Positions 38,629 to 47,882 of a stretch of DNA of 64,000 nt are shown piece by piece. The stretch comes from Gammaproteobacteria bacterium. Its GTDB lineage: Bacteria > Pseudomonadota > Gammaproteobacteria > 21-64-14. The stretch spans positions 1-64,000 of the forward strand of contig JALUXX010000024.1 in the NCBI GenBank assembly GCA_027013145.1, given 5' to 3'. The first letter of the stretch is position 1. The number at the start of each line of letters is the position of its first letter. Both the position numbers and the translations under genes were made by a program. The notes under the pieces were generated by a model, which worked only from the letters and a program-made list of their open reading frames with translations, was not told the origin of the DNA and did not search any database.

Positions 38629-38832
38629 TCAATAGTGCGGGGGCGGGCGCTCCTCGTCGATCGGCGCCACCGGCGAGGGCGCAAGTTCGCGCACCTGCGC
38701 GGTCAGCCGTTCCACCTGCATGCGCAGCCCGTCGATCGCCTCCTGCTGGCGGATCACCGTGCGGTCGAGGGTCTCCAACGCCGCTTCCAGATGGGTGAGG
38801 CGGATCTCGAGATCCGTCAGGCGCTGTTCCAT
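38629..38832 (-). CDS. slyX: SlyX protein
   Basis: A 67-residue coiled-coil protein. The sequence MEQRLTDLEIRLTHLEAALE followed by LDRTVIRQQEAIDGLRMQVERLTAQVREL and a short tail ending in PPPHY is the SlyX family pattern. The function is unknown although the gene is widely conserved. ATG 38832 follows GGAGGTGG. It is divergent from the ydcH-like gene, with a 105-bp shared gap. Confidence 0.9.
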   Translation of the reverse strand: MEQRLTDLEIRLTHLEAALETLDRTVIRQQEAIDGLRMQVERLTAQVRELAPSPVAPIDEERPPPHY

Positions 38833-38937
38833 GGGCCACCTCCATCGCGCTTCGCCGTCGCCGGGCCGCGCCCCGGTTCGCCCCGGGCCCGGGTCGGCGT
38901 ATGGTATCCTGATCCCGGTCAACCGGGGTGAGCGCTC

Positions 38938-39144
38938 ATGCGGGACGAAGAGACGGAATCGCTGGTGCGCCGGCTCGGCGAATTGCGGGTCGAGCACCGC
39001 GACCTGGACGACGCCATCGCACGCCTCGTCTCCGATCCCCTCGTCGATCAACTCCAGTTGCGCCGCCTCAAGAAACGCAAGCTGCTCCTCAAGGACCTGA
39101 TCGCGCGGCTCGAGAGCCGCCTCATCCCCGACATCGATGCGTGA
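38938..39144 (+). CDS. YdcH family protein (DUF465)
   Basis: A 68-residue helical protein: the first helix ESLVRRLGELRVEHRDLDDAIARLV contains the family pattern HRDLDDAI, and a second basic helix LQLRRLKKRKLLLKDLIARLES follows. Length and layout match YdcH/DUF465, whose role is unknown. ATG 38938, reading divergently from slyX. Confidence 0.85.
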   Translation: MRDEETESLVRRLGELRVEHRDLDDAIARLVSDPLVDQLQLRRLKKRKLLLKDLIARLESRLIPDIDA

Positions 39145-39199
39145 GCCGCACCGCGAGCGGAGTGCGCCGCCCCCGCCCGCCGCCGCGTGCGCGTCTGCG

Positions 39200-39622
39200 T
39201 CAGTCCTCCGTACGGACCGTGCGGCGCAGATCCTTGGCGGCGCCGCGCCGGCGCTTGTCCTGGAGGCGCCGCGCCTTGACCGCCGCCCCCGGCCGCGTCG
39301 GGACGCGCGGCACGGGTGCCTGCGCCGCACGCCGGACCCAACGCGCCAGCCGCTCGCGCGCATCGCGCCGGTTGCGCTCGCGCGTGCGGAAGCGTTGCGC
39401 CTCGATGACCAGCACCCCGCGCGCGTTCACGCGCCGCCCCGCCAGGCGCAGCAGCCGTGCGCGCACCGCCTCGGGGAGCGCGCGCGAGCGGGCGACGTCG
39501 AAGCGCAGCTCGACCGCGGTGGCCACCTTGTTGACGTTCTGGCCGCCGGGCCCCGAGGCGCGGACGAAGCGCTCCTCGATCTCGTCCTCGGGGATCGACC
39601 ACGTGTCGCCGATACGGATCAT
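39200..39622 (-). CDS. arfB: Alternative ribosome-rescue factor ArfB (YaeJ)
   Basis: A 140-residue peptidyl-tRNA hydrolase that frees ribosomes stalled without a stop codon. The GGQ catalytic motif is residues 26-28 in [19 protein letters not shown]. The basic C-terminal tail ([17 protein letters not shown]) would enter the empty mRNA channel. Both are diagnostic. ATG 39622, converging on ydcH and divergent from the GIY-YIG gene. Confidence 0.95.
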   Translation of the reverse strand: MIRIGDTWSIPEDEIEERFVRASGPGGQNVNKVATAVELRFDVARSRALPEAVRARLLRLAGRRVNARGVLVIEAQRFRTRERNRRDARERLARWVRRAAQAPVPRVPTRPGAAVKARRLQDKRRRGAAKDLRRTVRTED

Positions 39623-39672
39623 CCTCCGAGCGTACGCGACCCGGCGGGTGCACTCAAGGCGGGCGGCGGACG

Positions 39673-39948
39673 ATGACGACCGCGCGGCCCTGCTGGTACG
39701 TCTACCTGCTCGAGTGTCGCGACGGGACCTTCTATACCGGCATCACCACCGATCCGCGACGCCGGCTCGCCGAACACAACCGCGGCGCGCGCGGGGCGCG
39801 CTACACGCGTGCCCGCCGCCCGGTGCGCCTGGTCTACCGGGAGCGTGCGCCGAGCCGCGCGGCCGCCGCGCGGCGCGAGCACGAACTGCGCCGGCTGACG
39901 CGCGCCGACAAGGTTCTGCTGGCCCGAGGTCGTTCCCGGCCCCTCTGA
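39673..39948 (+). CDS. GIY-YIG nuclease family protein
   Basis: A 91-residue single GIY-YIG domain. [20 protein letters not shown] gives the paired Tyr (YVY / YTG), followed by RRRLAEHN and a conserved Glu in [11 protein letters not shown]. This matches the YhbQ/UPF0213 group, whose members have weak or unknown nuclease activity. ATG 39673. Confidence 0.92.
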   Translation: MTTARPCWYVYLLECRDGTFYTGITTDPRRRLAEHNRGARGARYTRARRPVRLVYRERAPSRAAAARREHELRRLTRADKVLLARGRSRPL

Positions 39949-40043
39949 AGCGGATCGCGGAACGGCGGTCCGTCCTTCACCATTCCTTGACATTTGCCGG
40001 ACGGTTTCTTAAACGACGCCCAGCCGGCCCGTCAGGCCGGGCC

Positions 40044-40086
40044 TTGATTCATGTCAAGGTCGGTCCGACGAAGTGCGTCCGACAAT
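40044..40086 (+). promoter_or_regulatory. FNR box and promoter of the nos operon
   Basis: TTGATTCATGTCAA (40044-40057) matches the FNR consensus TTGAT-N4-ATCAA at 9 of 10 positions. GACAAT at 40081-40086 is a reasonable -10, so transcription would begin near 40092 and the box centre would be at about -42, the class II FNR position. A TTGACA at 39987 with a poor -10 (TAAACG) may be a second, sigma-70-only promoter. Confidence 0.75.
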
Positions 40087-40147
40087 GCATCCGCGATGTG
40101 CCGGTGACCGGTATCGCAGGACGAGGCGTCGGGTCCGGGGGGAAGGG

Positions 40148-41194
40148 GTGCAGGGCGGGATCAGCAGGCGGAACCTATTGAAATACGGCGCCGGGACGCT
40201 CGCTGGCGCGGCGCTCGGCGGTCTCGGCTGGGTGATGGCGACGCACCGTTTCCGCAGCCGCTACCGGGTGCGGGCGGCGCAGACGCTGATGAAGACCTAT
40301 GTCTCGGTGACGGTCATCGACGAGGACCGGGACCAGGGTCGGGCCGCCGTGGCGGCGGCGTTCCGGCGCATGCGGGCGGCCGCGGCCGTATTGACCCGCT
40401 TCGCGCCGCAGAGCCCCGTGGCGGTGCTCAACCGGACCGGGCGTGTGGCGCGGATCCCGGCGGACCTGTACACGGTCCTGGATCGCGCCCGTCACTATTG
40501 GGACCTCTCCGGCGGCTCCTTCGACGTCACCGTCCTCCCGGTGCTCGAGTACTACTACAGCCTGCCGCGGCCGTTCGCCCGGGAACGCCTCGACCGCGCC
40601 GAGGTCGAGCGGCGCAAGGCCCTCATCGGCTTCCGGGGCCTTGCGTTCGACCGCGGCGGTGCGCGCCTCGTGCGGGCCGGGATGGCGGTGACGCTCGACG
40701 GGATCGCCAAGGGTCACGTCGTCGACGAGGGCATGCGCGCGCTGCGCGCCGCGGGGGTCCGCAACGCCGTCATCGACGCCGGCGGGGACGTGCGCACGAT
40801 GAGCGCGGACGACCCGCAGCACTACTGGACCATCGGCATCGCCGATCCGCAGGACCCGCGCCGCCTGTGCGCGACGGCGCAACTGCGCAACGGGGCGCTC
40901 GCCACCTCCGGGAACTACGAGATCTACTTCACGTCGGACCGGCGGCTGTTCCACATCATCAACCCGCGCACGGGCTATTCCCCGGATCGCTATTCCAGCG
41001 TGACCGTGTTCGCCGAGCATGCCATGGACTCGGACGCCGGCGGCGTGACGCTGTTCTCGCTCGACCGGGCGCAGTCCTGCGAGGTGTTGCGCCGGGGCGG
41101 GCTGGAGGCCTTCCTCGTCTCCTGGGACGGAGGCACGCGCTGGCGTTCGCGGGGATTTCCTCTCGCGCGCGGGGAGGCGCGTCTGTTGTGCTGA
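40148..41194 (+). CDS. nosX: FAD:protein FMN transferase NosX (ApbE family)
   Basis: A 348-residue exported flavin transferase. It starts with a Tat-like signal (SRRNLLKYGAGTLAGAALGG). ApbE motifs: DGIAKGHVVD, NAVIDAGGDVRTM, ATSGNYEIYF and HIINPRTGYSP. In denitrifiers NosX attaches FMN covalently to NosR, and its place directly before nosR supports this. The GTG at 40148 precedes the Tat signal; earlier in-frame starts exist. First gene after the FNR box. Confidence 0.88.
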   Translation: MQGGISRRNLLKYGAGTLAGAALGGLGWVMATHRFRSRYRVRAAQTLMKTYVSVTVIDEDRDQGRAAVAAAFRRMRAAAAVLTRFAPQSPVAVLNRTGRVARIPADLYTVLDRARHYWDLSGGSFDVTVLPVLEYYYSLPRPFARERLDRAEVERRKALIGFRGLAFDRGGARLVRAGMAVTLDGIAKGHVVDEGMRALRAAGVRNAVIDAGGDVRTMSADDPQHYWTIGIADPQDPRRLCATAQLRNGALATSGNYEIYFTSDRRLFHIINPRTGYSPDRYSSVTVFAEHAMDSDAGGVTLFSLDRAQSCEVLRRGGLEAFLVSWDGGTRWRSRGFPLARGEARLLC

Positions 41195-41343
41195 GAGCAC
41201 ATGGTGCGATTCGCCGCCCGCTCCGGTCCCCGGTCTCCTCGGTCGATCCTCGCGCTTTGCGCTATCGCAAGAGGTCCTGGTTCGTAAGGTGATTCGATGA
41301 CTTTCGGAATTCACTGTCGGGGCGGCCTCGCGGGGACACGGGC

Positions 41344-43557
41344 GTGATCCCGGAGGGCGCGGAGATCAGGGTGCGCGGCCGGGTGTTGTGGTGGATGCTC
41401 GCGATGCTCGCGATCGCCCTCGCGCCGCAGCAGGCGCCTGCGGCGACCTTCGCGGGGCACTGGGTCGAGGCCGGCGAGCCCTCGATCCGGGCGGCGCTGC
41501 AGCGATTCTTCCCGAAGGCGGACCGTTTCGGGGCGTTCTCGGGGAGTCCTCCGGCCGCGCCGGTCTACCAGGGCGGGAAGCTCGTCGGCTACTTCTTCCG
41601 CACCAAGATGGTGGCCCCGATCCCGGCCTACTCGGGCAAGCCGGTGGATGTCCTCGTGGGGATCGACGTCAAGGGGCGCATCGTCGGAACCAAGGTGCTC
41701 GAGCAGCACGAGCCGATCCTGCTCGTGGGCATCCCCGTGCAGCGCCTCTACGACTTCGTCAGGCAGTACGTCGGCAGGCTTGCGACCGACCGGTTCGTCG
41801 TGGGCGGACCGCGCAAGCCGGCCCCCGGGTACGTACGCGTGGATGCGATCAGCAGCGCCACGGTGACCGCGATGGTCGTCAACCGGACGATCACGGCCGC
41901 CGCCGCCAAGGTCGCCGTCGCGCGCCACTTGGTGGCGCCGGGCGCGGCGTGGAGCCTGCCGATGGCACGGGTGCGGATGAAACTGTTTCATCCGGCCACC
42001 TGGAAGGACTTGCGCGGCAACGGCGCCATCCGACACCTCGTGGTGACGGCCGCGGAGGTGAACAAGGCCTTTCACGGGGTCCAGGGCGAGGTATACCACA
42101 AGATCCCGAAATCCGGGATCTACATCGACCTCTACTACGCCTACCTCAACGCCCCGACCATCGGGCGCAACCTGCTGGGGGAACGGCAGTACGAAACCCT
42201 GATGGCATCCCTCAAGCCGGGCGAGCATGCCATCGCAATGATGGCCAACGGGCCGTATTCGTTCAAGGGATACGGCTATGTGCGCGGAGGGATCTTCGAC
42301 CGCGTACACCTGATGCAGAACAACAACCTCATCCTGTTCCACGATCTGGACTACGAGGATCTCTACGGGCTGGCGATCCGCGGCGCGCCGTCGTTTCAAC
42401 AGCGGGGAATCTTCATCGTCCGCAAGAACTACGGCTTCGATCCGGGCAGCCCGTGGACCCTGCAGCTCCTCGTGCGCCGGCAGGTGGGCCCGGTCAAGAG
42501 CGTCTTTACCACCTTCAACGGCGGCTACCGGCTGCCGGCGGCCTACTATGTGCGCCCGGCGGCGCCGAAGCCGGAGCCGATCTGGGTCTCCGAGTGGCGC
42601 GCGCAGCGTGTCCGGATCGCGGTCGTCGGGAGCGCGCTTGCGCTGCTGACGCTGGTGTTGTTCCTGCAGGACTACCTGGTGCGGCGGGATGCCTTCGTCG
42701 CCCGCTTCCGGACGCTGTTTCTGCTGTTCACGCTGGGCTACATCGGCTGGTACGCGCTCGGACAGCTATCGGTCGTTAACGTGCTGACCTTCGTCAACTC
42801 GCTGTTCCACGGCTTCCGGTGGCAGACCTTCCTGATGGACCCGATCCTGTTCATCCTCTGGACCTACGTGGCGGCGGCGCTGCTGCTGTGGGGCCGCGGG
42901 GTGTTCTGCGGCTGGCTGTGTCCGTTCGGGGCGCTGCAGAAGCTCGTCAACGAGGTCGCGCGCCGGGTCCGGCTGCCGCAGGTGAAGATTCCGGCGCTGG
43001 TCCACGAGCGCTTGTGGGCAATCAAATACGTGATCCTGCTGGCCCTCTTCGGGCTGTCGCTGCAGTCGACCGGCCTGGCGGAGCGCTACGCCGAGGTCGA
43101 GCCCTTCAAGACGGCGATCTCGTTGCATTTCGTGCGGCAGTGGCCGTTCGTGGCCTACGCCGCGGGCCTGGTGCTGCTGTCGGTGTTCAACCAGAAGTTC
43201 TACTGCAAGTACCTGTGCCCGCTGGGCGCGGCACTGGCGATTCCCGCGCGGCTGCGGCTCTTCGACTGGCTGCGGCGGCGCAAGGAGTGCGGCAAGCCGT
43301 GTCAGGTGTGCGCCAACGAGTGCGAGATCCAGGCGATCCACGAGACCGGCGAGATCAACGCCAATGAATGCCACTACTGCCTGGATTGCCAGGTGACCTA
43401 TTGGAACGACCGCAAGTGTCCGCCCCTGGTGGAGCGGCGCAAGCGGCGCGAGCGCGTGCCGAGGGCGCGCGCGGCGGTGCGGCGCATGGAGGAGACGATC
43501 GGCGCCGCGCCGGAGGCTTCGAGGGCGTCGGTGGAGGTGGAACCGCCCGCGCGCTGA
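41344..43557 (+). CDS. nosR: NosR, membrane flavo-iron-sulfur protein of N2O reduction
   Basis: A 737-residue membrane protein that supplies electrons to and helps mature NosZ. Signal sequence (residues 11-34), a periplasmic FMN-binding domain with attachment site VDAISSATVTAM (Thr173 is the likely FMN site), about five transmembrane helices, CGWLCPFGALQ and CKYLCPLGA motifs, then two cytoplasmic ferredoxin sites (CGKPCQVCANEC and CHYCLDC...CP). All are NosR hallmarks. GTG start at 41344, 149 bp after nosX. Confidence 0.93.
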   Translation: MIPEGAEIRVRGRVLWWMLAMLAIALAPQQAPAATFAGHWVEAGEPSIRAALQRFFPKADRFGAFSGSPPAAPVYQGGKLVGYFFRTKMVAPIPAYSGKPVDVLVGIDVKGRIVGTKVLEQHEPILLVGIPVQRLYDFVRQYVGRLATDRFVVGGPRKPAPGYVRVDAISSATVTAMVVNRTITAAAAKVAVARHLVAPGAAWSLPMARVRMKLFHPATWKDLRGNGAIRHLVVTAAEVNKAFHGVQGEVYHKIPKSGIYIDLYYAYLNAPTIGRNLLGERQYETLMASLKPGEHAIAMMANGPYSFKGYGYVRGGIFDRVHLMQNNNLILFHDLDYEDLYGLAIRGAPSFQQRGIFIVRKNYGFDPGSPWTLQLLVRRQVGPVKSVFTTFNGGYRLPAAYYVRPAAPKPEPIWVSEWRAQRVRIAVVGSALALLTLVLFLQDYLVRRDAFVARFRTLFLLFTLGYIGWYALGQLSVVNVLTFVNSLFHGFRWQTFLMDPILFILWTYVAAALLLWGRGVFCGWLCPFGALQKLVNEVARRVRLPQVKIPALVHERLWAIKYVILLALFGLSLQSTGLAERYAEVEPFKTAISLHFVRQWPFVAYAAGLVLLSVFNQKFYCKYLCPLGAALAIPARLRLFDWLRRRKECGKPCQVCANECEIQAIHETGEINANECHYCLDCQVTYWNDRKCPPLVERRKRRERVPRARAAVRRMEETIGAAPEASRASVEVEPPAR

Positions 43558-43611
43558 CGGGCGACGCCTCCCCGGCGGAGGTTCACTGGGCGACACTGAG
43601 GGAGTAAGACC

Positions 43612-45543
43612 ATGAGCGAGCAAGACGATCGGATCGAGGGGGCGGCGCGGACGGAGGGCGCGCCGCAAGATGATGCGGAGGGCGGCCGTTGCGGTCTGTC
43701 CCGGCGCAAGTTTCTCGGCGTCGGGGCCGCGGCGGGGCTGGCCGGCGCGGGGAGCGGGTTGCTGGGCGCTATGCTGCCCGGCGCGGCGAACGCGCGTGCG
43801 CGCGGGCGTGCGCCCGAGGACTACGTGGCCCCGGGCCAGCTCGACGAGTACTACGGCATCTGGAGCGGCGGGCAGTCGGGGGAGGTGCGCATCCTCGGGC
43901 TGCCGTCGATGCGCGAGTTGATGCGCGTGCCCGTGTTCCAGCCGGACTTCACCATCGGCTGGGGGATCACCAACGAGAGCAAGCGCGTGCTGGGGCCGAA
44001 CTTCCCGATGGGCGGGGATCTGCACCATCCGCACGTGAGTCAGACGGACGGGCGCTACGACGGGCGCTATATCTTCGTCAACGACAAGGCGAACACCCGC
44101 GTGGCGCGCATCCGCTGCGACATCATGCGCACCGACCGGATCATCGAGATTCCGAACGCGCAGGCGATCCACGGTCTGCGGGTCCAACGGGTTCCGCGTA
44201 CCGGCTACGTGTTCTGCAATGCCGAGTTCCGCGTGCCTCATCCCAACGACGGCCGCGACCTGGACGACCCGAAGAAGTATTTCACCGTGTTCACGGCGAT
44301 CGATGGCGACACCATGAAGATCGCCTGGCAGGTGCTGGTCGACGGCAATCTCGACAACACCGATGCCGACTATTCGGGCAAGTACGCGGCCGCGACCTGC
44401 TACAATTCGGAGGACGCGGTGACGCTCGCGGGTTTCATGCGCAACGAGCGCGACTGGACGGTCATCTTCAACATCCCGCGCATCGAGAAGGCGGTGAAGG
44501 AGGGCCGCTACCGGACCATCGGCGAGTCCAAGGTCCCGGTGGTGGACGGACGTCACGGCTCGGATCTCACCCTGTACGTCCCGACCCCGAAGAGCCCGCA
44601 CGGCTGCAACGCCACCCCCGACGGGAAGTACGTCATCGCCAACGGCAAGCTCTCGCCGACCTGCACCGTGATCTCTTGGGAAAAGGTGGATCAGTACTTC
44701 GCCGGCAAACTCAAGCACCCGCGGGACGTGGTCGTGGCGGAGCCGGAACTGGGGCTGGGGCCGCTGCATACGGCCTACGACGGACGCGGGAACGCCTACA
44801 CCACCCTGTTCATCGACAGCCAGGTGGTGAAGTGGAACATCAACGACGCCATCCGCGCCTTCCGCGGCGAGAAGGTGAACTACATCCGCCAGAAGCTGGA
44901 CGTGAATTTCCAGCCCGGCCACAACCATTCGAGTATGGGCGAGACCCGGGACGCGGACGGCAAGTGGTTGGTGTCGTTGAACAAGTTCTCCAAGGACCGC
45001 TTCCTCCACGTCGGCCCGCTGCATCCGGACAACGACCAGTTGATCGACATCTCCGGCGAGCGGATGAAACTGGTCGCGGACGCGCCGGTCTACTGCGAGC
45101 CGCACGACTGCGTGATCATCCATCGGCGCGTGTTCGACGGAAAGGTCCGCCGCATCTGGGACCGGAAGGATCCGTTCTTCGCCGAAACCGTGGCGCAGGC
45201 GAAGCGCGACGGCATCGTCCTGGAACGCGACAGCAAGGTGATCCGCGACGGGCGCAAGGTGCGGGTCTATATGACCTCCGCGGCGCCGCTCTACGGGCTC
45301 AAGGAGTTCAAGGTCCGCAAGGGCGACGAGGTGACGGTGACGGTCACCAACATCGACAAGATCGAGGACCTGAGCCACGGGTTCTGCCTCGCCAACTACG
45401 GCGTCAACATGGAGATCAGCCCCCACGAGACCTCCTCGGTGACCTTCGTGGCGGACAAGCCCGGGGTACACTGGTACTACTGCACCTTCTTCTGCCATGC
45501 CCTGCATCTGGAGATGCGCGGGCGTATGCTGGTGGAGGCGTAG
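43612..45543 (+). CDS. nosZ: Nitrous-oxide reductase, clade I (Tat-exported)
   Basis: A 643-residue multicopper enzyme reducing N2O to N2 in the periplasm. A long N-region and the Tat motif SRRKFLG (residues 30-36) mark the clade I type. The propeller domain carries CuZ histidines (GGDLHHPHVS, GHNHSSMGE, CEPHDC). The CuA site is Cys624-x3-Cys628-x3-His632-x2-Met635 in YYCTFFCHALHLEM. The middle residue is Phe, where the well-studied enzymes have Trp (CSWFC). Length is normal. ATG 43612 follows GAGGGAG. Confidence 0.96.
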   Translation: MSEQDDRIEGAARTEGAPQDDAEGGRCGLSRRKFLGVGAAAGLAGAGSGLLGAMLPGAANARARGRAPEDYVAPGQLDEYYGIWSGGQSGEVRILGLPSMRELMRVPVFQPDFTIGWGITNESKRVLGPNFPMGGDLHHPHVSQTDGRYDGRYIFVNDKANTRVARIRCDIMRTDRIIEIPNAQAIHGLRVQRVPRTGYVFCNAEFRVPHPNDGRDLDDPKKYFTVFTAIDGDTMKIAWQVLVDGNLDNTDADYSGKYAAATCYNSEDAVTLAGFMRNERDWTVIFNIPRIEKAVKEGRYRTIGESKVPVVDGRHGSDLTLYVPTPKSPHGCNATPDGKYVIANGKLSPTCTVISWEKVDQYFAGKLKHPRDVVVAEPELGLGPLHTAYDGRGNAYTTLFIDSQVVKWNINDAIRAFRGEKVNYIRQKLDVNFQPGHNHSSMGETRDADGKWLVSLNKFSKDRFLHVGPLHPDNDQLIDISGERMKLVADAPVYCEPHDCVIIHRRVFDGKVRRIWDRKDPFFAETVAQAKRDGIVLERDSKVIRDGRKVRVYMTSAAPLYGLKEFKVRKGDEVTVTVTNIDKIEDLSHGFCLANYGVNMEISPHETSSVTFVADKPGVHWYYCTFFCHALHLEMRGRMLVEA

Positions 45544-45549
45544 GGCGAC

Positions 45550-45580
45550 GGCGGGCCGGGCCGTACGGGCCCGGCCCGCC
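45550..45580 (+). other. Strong intercistronic hairpin between nosZ and nosD
   Basis: GGCGGGCCGGGCC (45550-45562) and GGCCCGGCCCGCC (45568-45580) form a perfect 13-bp stem with a 5-base loop, seven bases after the nosZ stop. There is no U-run. It would block 3' exonucleases and could keep nosZ mRNA more abundant than the downstream genes. Confidence 0.6.
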
Positions 45581-45597
45581 GCCCGCGGTGAGGGACG

Positions 45598-46965
45598 ATG
45601 GCGGCGATCGGAGCTCGCAGGGCGCTACGCTGGTCGCGAGCGATCGCGATCGGTGCGGCAGTGTGGTGTCTGTTCGTAGTCGCGCCATCCGTTGCGGATA
45701 CGCCCTCGCGTGCCGTCGATGCAGGCGCCCGGCTGATGCGGGAACTCGAGGCCGCGCCCGCCGGAGCGGTCGTAACGGTTTCCCCGGGCGTCTACCGCGT
45801 CAACCTCGTGATCCGCAAGCCGCTGGTCCTGCACGGCGAGTCCGGCGCGGTGCTCGACGGCGGGGGACGGGGCGACGTCGTGCGCGTCGCCGCGCCCGAC
45901 GTGACGGTGGAAGGATTCACCATACGCGGCTCCGGACGTGACCTCACGACCATGGACGCGGGGGTCTTCGTCGAGCGGCACGCAGCGAACGTCCTGATCC
46001 GTGACAACGTGATCGAGGACGATCTTTTCGGGATCTGGCTGGATGGCTGCAAGGCGCCGCGCATCATCGGAAATACGGTGCGGGGGATCCGCGCGCTGCG
46101 CTCCCCGGACCGCGGCGACGGCATTCATCTGTGGAACGTGCACGGCGGTCTGATCGCGGACAACGACGTAGGCGATGCCCGCGACGGCATCTATATCTAC
46201 GTCAGCGACCACGTCGTGATCCGCGGAAACACCATCCACGACCTGCGCTACGGCGTACACTACATGTATTCCAATCACAACGAACTCGCCGGCAATCGGA
46301 CCTACGACACCCGTGCCGGCTATGCCCTGATGGACTCCGACCACCTGGTGATACGGGACAACACCTCGATCGGGGACCGCAACTACGGAATCCTGATGAA
46401 CTACATCACCTACAGCGACATCGTCGGGAATCGCGTGATCGGGGTGAAGAGCGCGCTCGGCTACGTGACCGGCGGCAGCACGGTGGCCGGCGGACAGGGC
46501 AAGGCCCTGTTCGCCTACAACTGCGTCTACAACGACATTCACGGAAATCTGCTCGCGGACAGCGGAATCGGGTTGCATCTGACCGCCGGGTCGGAACAAA
46601 ACCGCATCTTCGGCAACGCCTTCGTGGACAATCGCCGGCAGGTGCGCTACGGAAACAATCGGGCCGAGGAATGGTCGCACGGCGGGCGCGGAAACTACTG
46701 GAGCGATTACCTGGGTTGGGACCTGAACGGCGACGGCATCGGCGACGTCCCTTACGTCCCCAACGACGCGATGGACCGGCTGCTGTGGATCTACCCGGCC
46801 GCACGGCTGCTCATCAACAGCCCGGCAGTGGCGACCGTGCGTTGGGTCCAGCGCGAGTTCCCGGTGCTGGCGCCGCCGCACGTCCAGGACAGTCACCCGC
46901 TGATGCGCCCGCCGCTCCCGCCCCCCAGCCCCCGGGAGCTGGAACTCGCGGGCCTGCGGCCGTGA
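45598..46965 (+). CDS. nosD: NosD, periplasmic copper-site assembly protein
   Basis: A 455-residue exported beta-helix protein needed for building the CuZ centre. A signal peptide (AIAIGAAVWCLFVVAPSVAD) is followed by many right-handed beta-helix turns with N-x-I-type steps (VVIRGNTIHDLRYGVHYMYSNHNELAGNRTYD and similar), which is the NosD/carbohydrate-binding CASH pattern. A Pro-rich C-terminus follows. ATG 45598 with GAGGGA; stop overlaps nosF (GTGA). Confidence 0.93.
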   Translation: MAAIGARRALRWSRAIAIGAAVWCLFVVAPSVADTPSRAVDAGARLMRELEAAPAGAVVTVSPGVYRVNLVIRKPLVLHGESGAVLDGGGRGDVVRVAAPDVTVEGFTIRGSGRDLTTMDAGVFVERHAANVLIRDNVIEDDLFGIWLDGCKAPRIIGNTVRGIRALRSPDRGDGIHLWNVHGGLIADNDVGDARDGIYIYVSDHVVIRGNTIHDLRYGVHYMYSNHNELAGNRTYDTRAGYALMDSDHLVIRDNTSIGDRNYGILMNYITYSDIVGNRVIGVKSALGYVTGGSTVAGGQGKALFAYNCVYNDIHGNLLADSGIGLHLTAGSEQNRIFGNAFVDNRRQVRYGNNRAEEWSHGGRGNYWSDYLGWDLNGDGIGDVPYVPNDAMDRLLWIYPAARLLINSPAVATVRWVQREFPVLAPPHVQDSHPLMRPPLPPPSPRELELAGLRP

Positions 46966-47882
46966 CGGCGTTGCTGAAGATCGACGGGCTCCACAAGCGC
47001 TACGGCGAGGTGCGCGCGCTCGCCGACGTGACGCTGGATCTGCCGCCGGGGGAGGTGTGGGGGCTGCTCGGGCACAACGGCGCCGGCAAGACGACCCTGA
47101 TGAAACTCGCCCTCGGCATCCTCCACCCGAGCGCGGGGCGCGTGGAGATCCTGGGGGCGGCGCCGCGCGGGCGCTCGGGGCGGATCGTGCGGCGCGCGGT
47201 GGGCTACCTCCCGGAGGCGGCGGCCTTCTACGGGGAACTGTCGGGACGCGAGGTGCTGCGCTACTTTCAGCGCCTGAAGGACGCGGACCCGCGCCAGGTC
47301 GAGGAGCTGCTCGTCGAGGTCGATCTCGCGGCGGCCGCCGATCGGCGGGTGAAGACCTACTCGAAGGGGATGCGCCAGCGCCTCGGGCTTGCGCAGGCGC
47401 TGCTCGGGCACCCGCGCCTGCTGCTGCTCGACGAGCCGACGGTCGGGCTCGATCCCATCGCCACGCAGCGCTTCTATCGGACGGTGCGCCGCCACGCCGC
47501 CGGGGGCGCGACCGTGCTGCTCTCCTCCCACGTCCTGCCGGGCATCGAGCGCCATGTCGATCGCGTGGCGATCCTCGGCGGCGGCCGGCTGCTGGCCGCC
47601 GGGACTCTCGAGGAGCTGCGCGCCGCCGCGCGCCTGCCCGTGGTGATCCGCCTGCGCGGCGTACGCCCCGGGAACGGCCTGGACCGCTTCGCCGATCGGG
47701 CGGACATCACCGTCCAGGAGTCGGCCGAGGGTGTGGAGATCACGGCCCCGGCGGAGCACAAACTCGCGGTGCTGCGCGCGGCGATGGGCCTGCCGGGCCT
47801 GGCCGACGTCTCGGTGGCGCCGGCGACCCTCGATGAGATCTACGGGCGCTTCGTCGCCGCCGGAGGGGAGGCGGTTACATGA
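46962..47882 (+). CDS. nosF: NosF, ABC ATPase for NosZ maturation
   Basis: A 306-residue ATPase. Walker A GHNGAGKTT, signature YSKGMRQRLGLAQALL and Walker B LLLLDEPTVGLDP are intact; the C-terminal 80 residues form the NosF accessory domain. With NosY and NosD it makes the complex that supplies a sulfur species or drives NosD during CuZ assembly. The GTG start at 46962 is fixed by a four-base overlap with nosD; the frame upstream is antisense-like noise over nosD. Confidence 0.93.
   Translation: MTALLKIDGLHKRYGEVRALADVTLDLPPGEVWGLLGHNGAGKTTLMKLALGILHPSAGRVEILGAAPRGRSGRIVRRAVGYLPEAAAFYGELSGREVLRYFQRLKDADPRQVEELLVEVDLAAAADRRVKTYSKGMRQRLGLAQALLGHPRLLLLDEPTVGLDPIATQRFYRTVRRHAAGGATVLLSSHVLPGIERHVDRVAILGGGRLLAAGTLEELRAAARLPVVIRLRGVRPGNGLDRFADRADITVQESAEGVEITAPAEHKLAVLRAAMGLPGLADVSVAPATLDEIYGRFVAAGGEAVT

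Noticed and set aside
39987-40016. TTGACA...TAAACG as the main nos promoter
   Set aside because: The -35 is perfect but the -10 is poor, and the better-supported arrangement is the FNR box with GACAAT at 40081.
42766-45507. Long antisense frame over nosR-nosZ
   Set aside because: No recognisable domain; nosR and nosZ are certain on the other strand.
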